Shown one piece after another: positions 17,113 to 25,947 of a DNA stretch of 64,000 nt. The notes under the pieces were generated by a model. It had not been told where the DNA came from. It did not search any database and worked only from the letters and a program-made list of their open reading frames with translations. Source of the DNA: JAWKWH01 sp041397625 (GTDB lineage Bacteria; Pseudomonadota; Alphaproteobacteria; Rhizobiales; Rhizobiaceae); contig JAWKWH010000003.1 of assembly GCA_041397625.1 (NCBI GenBank), positions 478,246-542,245 of the forward strand. Direction: 5' to 3'. Made by a program: the position numbers and the translations under genes. Position 1 is the first letter of the stretch. Each line of letters starts with the position of its first letter.

Positions 17113-18495
17113 ATGAAGAAGCTGACCCTGATCTCGCCGGTTGACGGCAAGGTTTTCGTCGAGCGCCCGGTGGACAGCCGGGCCGATATCGAGGCGCGGC
17201 TTGCCGCGGCGCGGACGGCGCAGAAGGACTGGGCCGCGCGGCCGCTTGCCGAGCGCCGCGAGATCGTCGCCGCCGGCATCGAGGCGCTCGCCGGCATGAA
17301 TGACGACGTGGTGCAGGAGCTTGCCCGCATGATGGGTCGGCCGGTGCGCTACGGCGGCGAGATCGGCGGCGTGCGCGAACGCGCCGACTACATGATCGGC
17401 ATCGCCGAAGAGGGGCTGGCGCCGGTCGTCATCGAGGAGAGCGACGCTTTCCACCGCTACATCGCCCGCGAGCCGGCGGGGATCGTGCTGATCATCGCGC
17501 CGTGGAACTATCCCTATCTGACCGCCGTCAACGGCATCGTGCCGGCGCTGGTCGCCGGCAACGCCGTATTCCTGAAGCATGCGACGCAGACCCTGCTTGC
17601 CGGCGAGCGCTTCGAGACCGCGTTCAGGCGCGCCGGCCTGCCCGACGGCCTGTTCAACAATGTCCGCCTCGACCACGACACGACGGCAGATCTGATCGCG
17701 GCACGCAGTTTCGGTTTCGTCAATTTCACCGGCTCGGTCGGTGGCGGCAGGGCGATCGCGCGTGCCGCGGCGCAGTCGTTTACCGGCGTGGGGCTCGAAC
17801 TCGGCGGCAAGGATCCGGGCTATGTGCGTGCCGACGCCGACCTCGACGCGGCGGTCGACACGCTGATCGACGGCGCCATGTTCAATTCCGGCCAGTGCTG
17901 CTGCGGCATCGAGCGCATCTACGTGCATGAAAGCCTCTACGAGCCCTTCGTCGACAAGGCCCGGGCGATTGTCGAGGGTTACCGGCTCGGCGATCCGCTC
18001 GATCCCGAGACGACGCTCGGACCGATGGCCAATATCCGTTTTGCCGACGAGGTCAGGGCGCAGGTTTCCGAGGCGGTCGCTGCCGGCGCCACGGCGCTGA
18101 TTGACCCGAAACTGTTCCCGCGCGACACCGGCAAGGACGCCTATCTGGCGCCGCAGATTCTCGTCGATGTCGACCATTCGATGCGGGTGATGCGCGACGA
18201 GAGCTTCGGTCCGGTCGTCGGCATCATGCCGGTCTCCTCCGACGAACAGGCGATCGAGCTGATGAACGATTCGCCCTTCGGCCTCACGGTGTCGCTGTGG
18301 ACCGATGACGAGGATGCCGCGCAGTCGATCGGCCGCCGGGTCGAGACCGGCACCGTGTTCATGAACCGCTGCGACTATCTCGATCCGGCGCTGTGCTGGA
18401 CCGGCTGCAAGGATACCGGCCGCGGCGTGTCGCTTTCCATCCTCGGCTTCGACAGTGTCACGCGGCCGAAATCCTACCATCTGAAGAAGGGTTGA
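17113..18495 (+). CDS. Aldehyde dehydrogenase
   Basis: NAD(P)-dependent aldehyde dehydrogenase of 460 residues. The cofactor-site segment PAGIVLIIAPWNYPYLTAVN begins at residue 121. The general base is Glu229 in LELGGKDPGY. The catalytic cysteine is Cys263 in FNSGQCCCG, an unusual run of three cysteines. The ESFGPVVGIMPV motif is near 385. The start has GGGAGG 7 nt upstream. Candidate substrates from context are sulfoacetaldehyde, acetaldehyde-type products of the next gene, or a gamma-glutamyl aminoaldehyde; the sequence does not discriminate. It lies 23 bp after the ligase and 5 bp before the alcohol dehydrogenase, so the three are one transcription unit. Confidence 0.92.
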   Translation: MKKLTLISPVDGKVFVERPVDSRADIEARLAAARTAQKDWAARPLAERREIVAAGIEALAGMNDDVVQELARMMGRPVRYGGEIGGVRERADYMIGIAEEGLAPVVIEESDAFHRYIAREPAGIVLIIAPWNYPYLTAVNGIVPALVAGNAVFLKHATQTLLAGERFETAFRRAGLPDGLFNNVRLDHDTTADLIAARSFGFVNFTGSVGGGRAIARAAAQSFTGVGLELGGKDPGYVRADADLDAAVDTLIDGAMFNSGQCCCGIERIYVHESLYEPFVDKARAIVEGYRLGDPLDPETTLGPMANIRFADEVRAQVSEAVAAGATALIDPKLFPRDTGKDAYLAPQILVDVDHSMRVMRDESFGPVVGIMPVSSDEQAIELMNDSPFGLTVSLWTDDEDAAQSIGRRVETGTVFMNRCDYLDPALCWTGCKDTGRGVSLSILGFDSVTRPKSYHLKKG

Positions 18496-18500
18496 CCCAT

Positions 18501-19646
18501 ATGCGCCTGGTTGGAAACTGGAGCTATCCGACGGCGGTGCGGTTCGGCGCCGGCCGCATCGGCGAAATCGGCGATGCCTGCGCGGCGGCCGGCATTTCGA
18601 GGCCGCTTTTGGTCACCGATCGCGGCCTTGCCAGCCTGCCGGTGACGCAGGAAACGCTCGACCTTGTCGACAGGGCCGGGCTCGGCCGGGCGATCTTCGC
18701 CGATGTCGATCCCAATCCCAACGAGGCCAATCTCGCCGCCGGGATCGAGGCGTTCAGGCAGGGCGGCCATGACGGCGTCATCGCGTTCGGCGGCGGCTCG
18801 GGGCTCGATCTCGGCAAGCTGATCGCGCTAATGGTCGACCAGACGGTGCCGGTATGGGACCTTGAGGATATCGGCGACTGGTGGACGCGGGCCGACGCTT
18901 CGGCGGTCAAGCCGATCGTCGCCGTGCCGACGACGGCGGGCACGGGATCGGAGGTGGGCCGGGCCGGCGTGCTTACCAATTCGCAGACCCAGGTCAAGAA
19001 GATCATCTTTCATCCGAAAATACTGCCCTCGGTGGTGATCTGCGATCCCGAGCTGACCACCGGCATGCCGAAACCGATTACCGCCGGCACCGGCATGGAC
19101 GCGCTGGCGCATTGCCTGGAAGCCTACAGTTCGCCCTTCTACCACCCGATGTCGCAGGGCATCGCGCTGGAGGGCATGCGGCTGGTGATGGAGAACCTGC
19201 CGAAGGCCTATTACGACGGCAACGACCTGGAGGCCCGCGCCCACATGATGAGCGCTGCGGCGATGGGCGCGGTATCGTTCCAGAAGGGGCTCGGCGCCAT
19301 CCATGCGCTGTCGCATCCGGTCGGCGCGATCTACCATACTCATCACGGCACCACCAACGCGGTGGTGATGCAGCCGGTGCTGCGCTTCAACCGGCCGGCG
19401 ATCGAGGCGAGGATCGACAGCGCGGCCGCCTATCTCGGCATCGAGGGCGGTTTCGACGGTTTCTACGAGCGGGTCGGCCGGTTGTGCGGCGAGCTCGGCA
19501 TTCCCGACAGCCTGGCGGCGCTCGGCGTTGACGCCGGCGACATCGAGCGGCTGGCGGCGATGGCGATCGAAGACCCGACCGCCGGTTCCAATCCGGTGAA
19601 GCTGACCCTGGAAAACACGATCGAACTCTACCGGTCCTGTTTCTAA
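18501..19646 (+). CDS. Iron-containing (group III) alcohol dehydrogenase
   Basis: Metal-dependent NAD(P) alcohol dehydrogenase of 381 residues, the usual family length. Cofactor motif GGGSGLDLGK is near residue 98, and the threonine-rich VPTTAGTGSEVGRAGVL loop near 142. Metal ligands are in DALAHCLEAYSSPFYHP and in GAIHALSHPVGAIYHTHHGT. The ATG at 18501 is 5 bp after the aldehyde dehydrogenase stop; the longer open frame upstream would overlap that gene and lacks family similarity. Members of this family include sulfoacetaldehyde reductases (SarD/TauF), ethanolamine-related and 1,3-propanediol dehydrogenases, so the enzyme could link an alcohol such as isethionate, or a gamma-glutamyl amino-alcohol, to the aldehyde used by its neighbours. 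That link is inference. Confidence 0.9.
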   Translation: MRLVGNWSYPTAVRFGAGRIGEIGDACAAAGISRPLLVTDRGLASLPVTQETLDLVDRAGLGRAIFADVDPNPNEANLAAGIEAFRQGGHDGVIAFGGGSGLDLGKLIALMVDQTVPVWDLEDIGDWWTRADASAVKPIVAVPTTAGTGSEVGRAGVLTNSQTQVKKIIFHPKILPSVVICDPELTTGMPKPITAGTGMDALAHCLEAYSSPFYHPMSQGIALEGMRLVMENLPKAYYDGNDLEARAHMMSAAAMGAVSFQKGLGAIHALSHPVGAIYHTHHGTTNAVVMQPVLRFNRPAIEARIDSAAAYLGIEGGFDGFYERVGRLCGELGIPDSLAALGVDAGDIERLAAMAIEDPTAGSNPVKLTLENTIELYRSCF

Positions 19647-19710
19647 GCCACGCCTTGACCGCCGCTTGCCGGATGTGGTCGGTTACCGGTCGGATGCTGA
19701 TGGAGGACGC

Positions 19711-21504
19711 ATGGCGCGGGCATTGAGGATCGGCGGCGCCAGCGGCTTCTGGGGCGAGGCGTCCTTCGCCACGCGGCAATTGCTGCAGGCGGGCGGGCTC
19801 GATTTCATCGTCTACGACTATCTGGCCGAAATCACCATGTCGATCATGGCGCGCGCTCGGGCCAAGGATCCCGACGCCGGCTACGCCACGGATTTCGTCA
19901 CCGCCGCGCTTCAGCCCAATCTGGCGCAGATTGCTCGTGATGGCGTGCGCATCGTCTCCAATGCCGGCGGCGTCAATCCGATAGCCTGCGGCGCGGCGGT
20001 GCGTGCGCTGGTCGAAAAGGCCGGGCTCGACCTCAAAGTTGCGGTGGTGACCGGCGACGACCTGACCGCGCGAGCGGCGGAATTCGCCGAGCACGGCGTC
20101 ACGGAAATGTTCTCCGGCGATACTTTTCCCGCGCCCGAGACGATCGCCTCGATCAACGCTTACCTCGGCGCTTTCCCAATCGCCGCGGCGCTCGACGCCG
20201 GCGCCGACATCGTTATCACCGGACGTTGCGTCGACAGCGCCGTGACGCTCGGCGCCTGTATCCATGCCTTCGGCTGGCGCGCCGACCAGTTCGATCTTCT
20301 GGCGGCCGGGTCGCTTGCCGGCCACCTGCTCGAATGCGGACCGCAGGCGACCGGCGGCAATTTCACCGACTGGCGCGCGGCGGGCGACCTTGCGCGCATC
20401 GGCTATCCGATCGCCGAGGTCGAGGCCGACGGGCGCTTTGCCGTCACCAAGCCGGTAGGTTCTACCGGCATCGTCTCGCGCGGCTCGGTCGGCGAGCAGA
20501 TGCTCTACGAGATCGGCGATCCGCGCGCCTATCTGCTGCCCGACGTGACCTGCGATTTCTCCGAGGTGACGCTGGAGGAAATCGCGCCAGACTGCGTCGC
20601 CGTTGCCGGCACGAAGGGATATCCGCCGACCGATACCTACAAGGTCAGCGCCACCTATATGGACGGCTACCGCGCCGGGCAGGTTCTGTCCTTCAACGGA
20701 TTCGAGGCGCGGGCCAAGGCGGTCGCCTATGGCGAGGCGGCGATTGCGCGGGCGCGCGCCGTGCTGCGGGCGATGAATGCGGCCGACTATGACGAGACCA
20801 GCATCGAGGTGTTCGGCGGCGAGACCGGTGCTGCGCCCGGCTACGAGGAGGCGAGCCTGAAGGTCGCCGCGCGCCACCGCGACGCCCGTGCCATCGGGCT
20901 GTTCCTGAAAGAGCTGACCGGCATGGGACTGGCGACGCCGCCCGGCATGGCGGTGTTTTCCGGCGGCGGCCGCGCCCGGCCGTCGCCGGTGGTGCGGCTG
21001 TTCTCCTTCGTTGTCGGAAAGGACAGCGTGCCGGTGGCGGTTGACTTGGGTGAAGGACCGCAACCCTGCGCACTTCCCGGCTATCATGACGGCGCGGCGG
21101 CGCCGGCGCAACGCCCGAAGCCGGAGGCCGCGAAAAGCGATGGCGAGATGGTCGAGGTGCCGCTGATCGAACTCGCCTGGGCGCGATCGGGCGACAAGGG
21201 CGACAAGGCCAATATCGGTGTTATGGCGCGCGATCCCGATGTCCTGCCATGGATCTGGGCGGCGCTCGACGAGAGAGCGGTGGCCGAACGGTTCGCCGCC
21301 TGGCTCGGCGGCGGGGTCGAGCGCTTCTACCTGCCCGGCAGCCAGTCGATGAACATCGTGCTGCACGACGTGCTCGGCGGTGGCGGCGTGGCCAGCCTCA
21401 GAAACGACGCCCAGGGCAAGGGCTACGCGCAAATGCTGCTTGCCCATCCGGTGCCGGTGCCGCAAGACTTGGCCGCACGGATCGCGGACGGGGAGGAGGG
21501 ATGA
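19711..21504 (+). CDS. AtuA-like protein (acyclic terpene utilisation family, DUF1446)
   Basis: Protein of 597 residues with the AtuA N-terminal domain (RIGGASGFWGEASFATRQLL at the start, then LDFIVYDYLAEITMSIMARA, SNAGGVNPIACGAAVRALVE, ADIVITGRCVDSAVTLGACI) and a separate C-terminal domain of about 100 residues (VPLIELAWARSGDKGDKANI and on to GSQSMNIVLHDVLGGG). The biochemical role of the family is not established; in Pseudomonas it belongs to the citronellol/geraniol (atu) cluster and it often sits beside acyl-CoA carboxylases. The ATG at 19711 has GGAGG upstream. Its stop overlaps the carboxyltransferase start (ATGA), so the proteins are made together. The protein is predicted cytoplasmic: no signal peptide or membrane helix is seen. 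Confidence 0.88.
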   Translation: MARALRIGGASGFWGEASFATRQLLQAGGLDFIVYDYLAEITMSIMARARAKDPDAGYATDFVTAALQPNLAQIARDGVRIVSNAGGVNPIACGAAVRALVEKAGLDLKVAVVTGDDLTARAAEFAEHGVTEMFSGDTFPAPETIASINAYLGAFPIAAALDAGADIVITGRCVDSAVTLGACIHAFGWRADQFDLLAAGSLAGHLLECGPQATGGNFTDWRAAGDLARIGYPIAEVEADGRFAVTKPVGSTGIVSRGSVGEQMLYEIGDPRAYLLPDVTCDFSEVTLEEIAPDCVAVAGTKGYPPTDTYKVSATYMDGYRAGQVLSFNGFEARAKAVAYGEAAIARARAVLRAMNAADYDETSIEVFGGETGAAPGYEEASLKVAARHRDARAIGLFLKELTGMGLATPPGMAVFSGGGRARPSPVVRLFSFVVGKDSVPVAVDLGEGPQPCALPGYHDGAAAPAQRPKPEAAKSDGEMVEVPLIELAWARSGDKGDKANIGVMARDPDVLPWIWAALDERAVAERFAAWLGGGVERFYLPGSQSMNIVLHDVLGGGGVASLRNDAQGKGYAQMLLAHPVPVPQDLAARIADGEEG

Positions 21505-23123
21505 ACCCGTACAGGTCACGCATCGCGACGGGCTCGGCCGAGTTTTCCGCCAACCGCGCCGCCATGCTGGAGCTTATCGACAGGCTGCGCGAGGTCGAGG
21601 CGCGCGCCGGGACGCTGTCGGAAAAGCGCCGGCCGCGCTTTACCGAACGCGGGCAGCTGACGCCGCGCGAGCGGCTCACCCGCCTGCTCGATCCCGGCAT
21701 GCCGTTCCTGGCGCTGCACACGCTCGCCAACTATCTTGTCGAGGACAAGAACCCCGATACCAGCGTGCCGGGCGCCTCGCTGATCGGCGGCATCGGCTTC
21801 GTTGGCGGCACGCGCTGTATGATCTGGGTCGACGACAGCGGCATCAAGGCCGGCGCCATGGCGCATATGAGCCTGCCGGTGGGCCTCAGCCTGCAGGAGA
21901 TGGCGCTGCGCCAGAAGCTGCCGCTGGTGCATCTGGTCGAGAGCGCCGGCGCCAACCTGGTCGAATACGCCGTCGAGGGCTGGGCCAAGGGAGGGCGCAT
22001 CTTCTACAACCTCGCGCGGCTGAGCGCGTCGGGCATTCCCACATTCGTCGTGCTGCATGGACCGTCGACGGCCGGCGGCGCCTACATGCCGGGCATGAGC
22101 GACTACGTGATCGGCGTGAAGAAGAACGGCATGGCCGCGCTTGCCGGTGCGGCGCTGACCGAGGCTGCGACCGGCGAGATCGCCAGCGACGACGAACTCG
22201 GCGGGGCGGAGATGCACGCCTCCGTCTCCGGCCTGGTGGAATATCTCGCCGAGGACGACGTCCACGGCATCGACATGGCGCGCGACGCCGTGGCGCGGAT
22301 CGACTGGAACCGCGGGCTGCCGCCGTTCGAGCGCCAGCCGTTCGACGAACCGCTCCATTCGCCGGACGAGATCGCCGGCGTCGTGCCGGTCGACAACAAG
22401 GTGCCCTATGACGTGCGCGAGGTCGTCGCGCGAATCGTCGACGGCTCGCGCTTTGCCGATTTCAAGCCGCGCTACGGCGTCTCCACCGTCTGCCTTCAGG
22501 CCGATGTCTACGGCCAGGCCTGCGGCATCATCGGCAATAACGGCCCGATCGACCCGGCCGGCGCCACCAAGGCGGCGCAGTTCATCCAGCTTTGCGGGCA
22601 GGCCGGCTCGCCGCTGGTGTTCCTCAACAACACCACCGGCTACATGGTCGGCACGGAATACGAGCAGGCCGGCATGATCAAGCACGGCTCGAAGATGATC
22701 CAGGCGGTGTCGAATGTCCGCGTGCCCAAGATCACCTTCTATATCGGCGCCAGCTACGGCGCCGGCAATTACGGCATGTGCGGCTATGCCTACGAGCCGG
22801 ATTTCCTGTTTGCCTGGCCGAACGCGACGACCGGCGTCATGGGCGGGGCGCAGGCGGCGCGCACCATGAGCATCGTCATGGCGGCAGCAGCGAAACGGCG
22901 CGGCCAGGCGGTGGACGACAAGCAGATGGCGGCGCAGGAGCAGATGATCACGCATCATTTCGACCGACAGTCGAGCGCCTTCTACACCTCCGGCCGGGTG
23001 CTCGACCACGGCGTCATCGACCCGCGCGACACGCGCAAGGTGCTGGGCTTTGCGCTGGAAACCTGCTGGGAGGCGCGCAACCGGCGGGTCAACCCGAACA
23101 GTTTCGGCGTGGCGAGGATGTAA
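21501..23123 (+). CDS. Acyl-CoA carboxylase carboxyltransferase (beta) subunit
   Basis: Carboxyltransferase of 540 residues, like the beta subunits of methylcrotonyl-CoA and geranyl-CoA carboxylases. It transfers CO2 from carboxybiotin to an acyl-CoA. Landmarks: LTPRERLTRLLDPGMPFLAL, LPLVHLVESAGANL, VVLHGPSTAGGAYMPGMSDY (first oxyanion site), ADVYGQACGIIGNNG, LVFLNNTTGYMVGTEYEQAG and YIGASYGAGNYGMCGYAYEP (second oxyanion site), then WPNATTGVMGGAQAA. The glycine-rich, branched-acyl-type pocket sequence argues for a 3-methyl-branched enoyl-CoA rather than acetyl- or propionyl-CoA. Its partner biotin carboxylase is two genes downstream. Whether the acyl-CoA is geranyl-, methylcrotonyl- or something else cannot be read from the sequence. 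Confidence 0.92.
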   Translation: MNPYRSRIATGSAEFSANRAAMLELIDRLREVEARAGTLSEKRRPRFTERGQLTPRERLTRLLDPGMPFLALHTLANYLVEDKNPDTSVPGASLIGGIGFVGGTRCMIWVDDSGIKAGAMAHMSLPVGLSLQEMALRQKLPLVHLVESAGANLVEYAVEGWAKGGRIFYNLARLSASGIPTFVVLHGPSTAGGAYMPGMSDYVIGVKKNGMAALAGAALTEAATGEIASDDELGGAEMHASVSGLVEYLAEDDVHGIDMARDAVARIDWNRGLPPFERQPFDEPLHSPDEIAGVVPVDNKVPYDVREVVARIVDGSRFADFKPRYGVSTVCLQADVYGQACGIIGNNGPIDPAGATKAAQFIQLCGQAGSPLVFLNNTTGYMVGTEYEQAGMIKHGSKMIQAVSNVRVPKITFYIGASYGAGNYGMCGYAYEPDFLFAWPNATTGVMGGAQAARTMSIVMAAAAKRRGQAVDDKQMAAQEQMITHHFDRQSSAFYTSGRVLDHGVIDPRDTRKVLGFALETCWEARNRRVNPNSFGVARM

Positions 23124-23127
23124 GGCG

Positions 23128-23931
23128 ATGGCCGGTCTTCCGGAAACTTCGGCGCTCGACCTGGAACTCGACGGCGGCTGGCTCACCGTCTGGTTCAACG
23201 AGCCGGAGCGGCGCAACCCGCTGAGCGAGACGCGCTCACGCGAGCTGATGGCCGTATGCGAGGCGGTCGCGCCCGACCGCGGCATCCGCGGCGTCACCTT
23301 TCGCGGCCGCGGCGGCGTGTTCTGTGCCGGCGGCGACCTGAAGGCGTTCAGCGCCGTGTTCCAGGAGGGCGGCGACCGCGCCGCCACGGTGGCGATGAGC
23401 CGCGAGGGCGGGCTTCTGTTCGACGCGGTCAACGCGCTGCCGCAGGTCACCGTGATGGCGGTCGAGGGCGCGGCGATCGCCGGCGGGCTCGGCCTTGCCT
23501 GCGCCGGCGACGTGGTGATCGTCGAGCGCACGGCGAAATTCTCGCTCACCGAGACTATGATCGGGCTGTCGCCGGCGCAGATCGCGCCGTTCGTCATCCA
23601 GAGGCTGGGTTTGCGCCTGGCGCGGCGGCTGATGCTGACTGGCGCCGCCTTCGACGGCGACGGCGCGCTGCAACATGGGCTTGCGGATGTCGTGGCTGAT
23701 GGCGCCGACGGCGTCGATGCCGCCGTCGCCGCGGTTCGGGCCCAGGTGCTGCGCTGTGCGCCCGGCGCGGTCGCCGACACAAAGCGGCTGATCCTCGGGT
23801 TGGCGGGCCTGTCGCGGGCCGCACAGATCGATCTGGCGGCCGAAATCTTCGCCGACCGAATCCATTCGCAGGAAGGCCGCGAGGGCGTCTCGTCCTTCGT
23901 CGACAAGCGCAAGCCGGGCTGGGCGCGATGA
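23128..23931 (+). CDS. Enoyl-CoA hydratase/isomerase (crotonase) family protein
   Basis: Crotonase-fold protein of 267 residues. The oxyanion-hole segments are RGGVFCAGGDLKAF (residues 61-74) and VEGAAIAGGLGLACAGDVV (112-130). Of the two usual catalytic glutamates, the first position in GGLGLA is not Glu, while the second is kept as Glu142 in SLTETMIGLSP; that pattern is common in hydratases of 3-methylglutaconyl-CoA type. In a carboxylase operon the expected reaction is hydration of the carboxylated enoyl-CoA (AtuE/LiuC-like). The ATG at 23128 is 4 bp after the carboxyltransferase stop, and the gene's own stop overlaps the next start. Confidence 0.9.
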   Translation: MAGLPETSALDLELDGGWLTVWFNEPERRNPLSETRSRELMAVCEAVAPDRGIRGVTFRGRGGVFCAGGDLKAFSAVFQEGGDRAATVAMSREGGLLFDAVNALPQVTVMAVEGAAIAGGLGLACAGDVVIVERTAKFSLTETMIGLSPAQIAPFVIQRLGLRLARRLMLTGAAFDGDGALQHGLADVVADGADGVDAAVAAVRAQVLRCAPGAVADTKRLILGLAGLSRAAQIDLAAEIFADRIHSQEGREGVSSFVDKRKPGWAR

Positions 23932-25916
23932 CGGGTACGATCGACAGCCTGCTGGTGGCCAATCGCGGCGAGATTGCCTGCCGCATCATGCGCACGGCCT
24001 CGGCCATGGGCATCCGCACCATCGCCGTTCATTCCGAGGCCGACGCCGCCGCGCCGCATGTCGCAATCGCCGACGAGGCGGTTCCGATCGGACCGGCGCC
24101 CGTGGCCGAAAGCTATATGGACATCGGGCGCATCATCGAGGCGGCGAGGGCGACCGGCGCCGCCGCCGTGCATCCGGGCTACGGCTTCCTGTCGGAGAAC
24201 GCCGCCTTCGCCGAAGCCTGCGCTACGGCCGGGCTGATCTTCATCGGCCCGCCGGCGGATGCGATCGCGCTGATGGGCAACAAGGCGGAAGCAAAGCGTC
24301 TGATGATCTCAGCCGGGGTGCCTTGCGTGCCGGGCTATGAGGGCGAGGACCAGTCGGACGGGGCGCTCACGGAGGCGGCGGAGAAAATCGGCTTTCCGTT
24401 GATGGTCAAGGCGACGGCCGGTGGCGGCGGTCGCGGCATGCGGCTGGTCGCCGACGCGGCGAGCCTGCCCGAAGCATTGAACCTGGCGCGCTCGGAGGCC
24501 GAAAACGCCTTCGGCTCCGGCGACCTGATCCTCGAACGGGCGATCGTCCGTCCGCGCCATGTCGAGATCCAGGTCTTCGCCGACAGCCACGGCAACGTCA
24601 TCCATCTGGGCGAGCGCGACTGTTCGGTGCAGCGCCGCCACCAGAAGGTTATCGAGGAAGCGCCGTCGCCCGCCGTCGGTGCGGCGCTGCGCGCGAAGAT
24701 GGGCGCTGCGGCGGTCGAAGCGGCCCGCACCATCGGCTATGTCGGCGCCGGCACGGTCGAGTTCCTGCTCGACCCGGCGGGCGAGTTCTATTTCCTCGAA
24801 ATGAACACGAGGCTGCAGGTCGAGCACCCGGTGACCGAGATGGTGACCGGACTTGATCTCGTCGCCCTGCAGATCGCGGTGGCGCGCGGCGAGCCGCTCG
24901 ATATCACGCAGGCCGACGTGAAGCTCGACGGCCACGCGATCGAAGTGCGGCTCTACGCCGAGGATCCGGACATTGGCTTCCTGCCGTCGACCGGCGACAT
25001 CGTGCTGTGGCAACCGCCGGAAGGGCCGGATGTCCGCGTCGACGCCGGTATCGCCAGCGGCCAGGCCGTGTCGCCGCACTACGATCCGATGCTGGCCAAG
25101 ATCATCGCGCGCGGTGATACGCGCGACGAGGCCCGCCGCCGGCTGATCGGGGCGCTCGGGCGCACGGCGCTGTTCGGTCCGGCGACCAACCGCGATTTCC
25201 TGCTTGCCGCGCTGCTAAACGACAAACTCGCCGCCGGTGAAGCGACCACCGCCTTTATCGAGGAGGCTTTCGGCGGGCGCGAGTATGCGCCGGCGCCTTC
25301 ATTCGACAACGCGGCAATCGCTGCGGTGCTCCGCTACCTGTGGGCGCGCGACCGTTCGATGGCGCGGGCGGGACGGATCTCCGGGGCGCTGCTCGACTGG
25401 TCGAGCCGTGGCCCGATCCCGAGCCATTTTCGCCTTGCCGCCGGCGAAACGGATTTCGCGCTCGCCGTGACGGCCGAGGAGGGCGGTTATCGGGTTTCCG
25501 GCGCGGGACATTCCGTTTTCGTCAGGCCGGGACGCATGGAGGGCAACCGGGCGCGGTTTGCGATCGGATTGCGGACGGTCGACGTGATCCACCATGCGGA
25601 CGCTGCCGGCGTCTGGCTGGCGACGCGTGACCGCACCACCGAGTTTCGCGCCGGTGATGCCGGTCCCGGAGGGGGTGACGACACCGTCGCGGGCGGCGCG
25701 GTGCTGGCGCCGATGCACGGCCGCATCGTCGAGCTGTTCGTGGCGGCGGGCGACGAGGTCGTGCCGGGTGACCGGCTGGCGGTGCTCGAAGCGATGAAGA
25801 TGCAGCACCAGATCGTCGCCCGGCTGGCCGGCAAGGTGACGGCGGTGCATGCGGCTGCCGGAACCCAGGTCGGCGCCGACGATCTGTTGGTCGAAATCGA
25901 GGTCGCGGATGCCTGA
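23928..25916 (+). CDS. Acyl-CoA carboxylase alpha subunit: biotin carboxylase plus biotin carrier
   Basis: Protein of 662 residues combining biotin carboxylase and carrier domain. N-terminal domain SLLVANRGEIACRIMRTASA; ATP-grasp P-loop MVKATAGGGGRGMRLV near residue 160; catalytic EMNTRLQVEHPVTEMVTGLD near 290; VRLYAEDPDIGFLPSTGDI of the biotin carboxylase C-domain. The C-terminal carrier domain holds the biotinylation motif VLEAMKMQHQ with Lys624. Between them lies the BT-type linker seen in MccA/AtuF. With the carboxyltransferase two genes upstream it forms a complete ATP-driven acyl-CoA carboxylase. The ATG overlaps the stop of the hydratase gene. Confidence 0.94.
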   Translation: MTGTIDSLLVANRGEIACRIMRTASAMGIRTIAVHSEADAAAPHVAIADEAVPIGPAPVAESYMDIGRIIEAARATGAAAVHPGYGFLSENAAFAEACATAGLIFIGPPADAIALMGNKAEAKRLMISAGVPCVPGYEGEDQSDGALTEAAEKIGFPLMVKATAGGGGRGMRLVADAASLPEALNLARSEAENAFGSGDLILERAIVRPRHVEIQVFADSHGNVIHLGERDCSVQRRHQKVIEEAPSPAVGAALRAKMGAAAVEAARTIGYVGAGTVEFLLDPAGEFYFLEMNTRLQVEHPVTEMVTGLDLVALQIAVARGEPLDITQADVKLDGHAIEVRLYAEDPDIGFLPSTGDIVLWQPPEGPDVRVDAGIASGQAVSPHYDPMLAKIIARGDTRDEARRRLIGALGRTALFGPATNRDFLLAALLNDKLAAGEATTAFIEEAFGGREYAPAPSFDNAAIAAVLRYLWARDRSMARAGRISGALLDWSSRGPIPSHFRLAAGETDFALAVTAEEGGYRVSGAGHSVFVRPGRMEGNRARFAIGLRTVDVIHHADAAGVWLATRDRTTEFRAGDAGPGGGDDTVAGGAVLAPMHGRIVELFVAAGDEVVPGDRLAVLEAMKMQHQIVARLAGKVTAVHAAAGTQVGADDLLVEIEVADA

Positions 25917-25947
25917 GCGTCCTGCCGAAAGCGGAGATTGATTCAAC

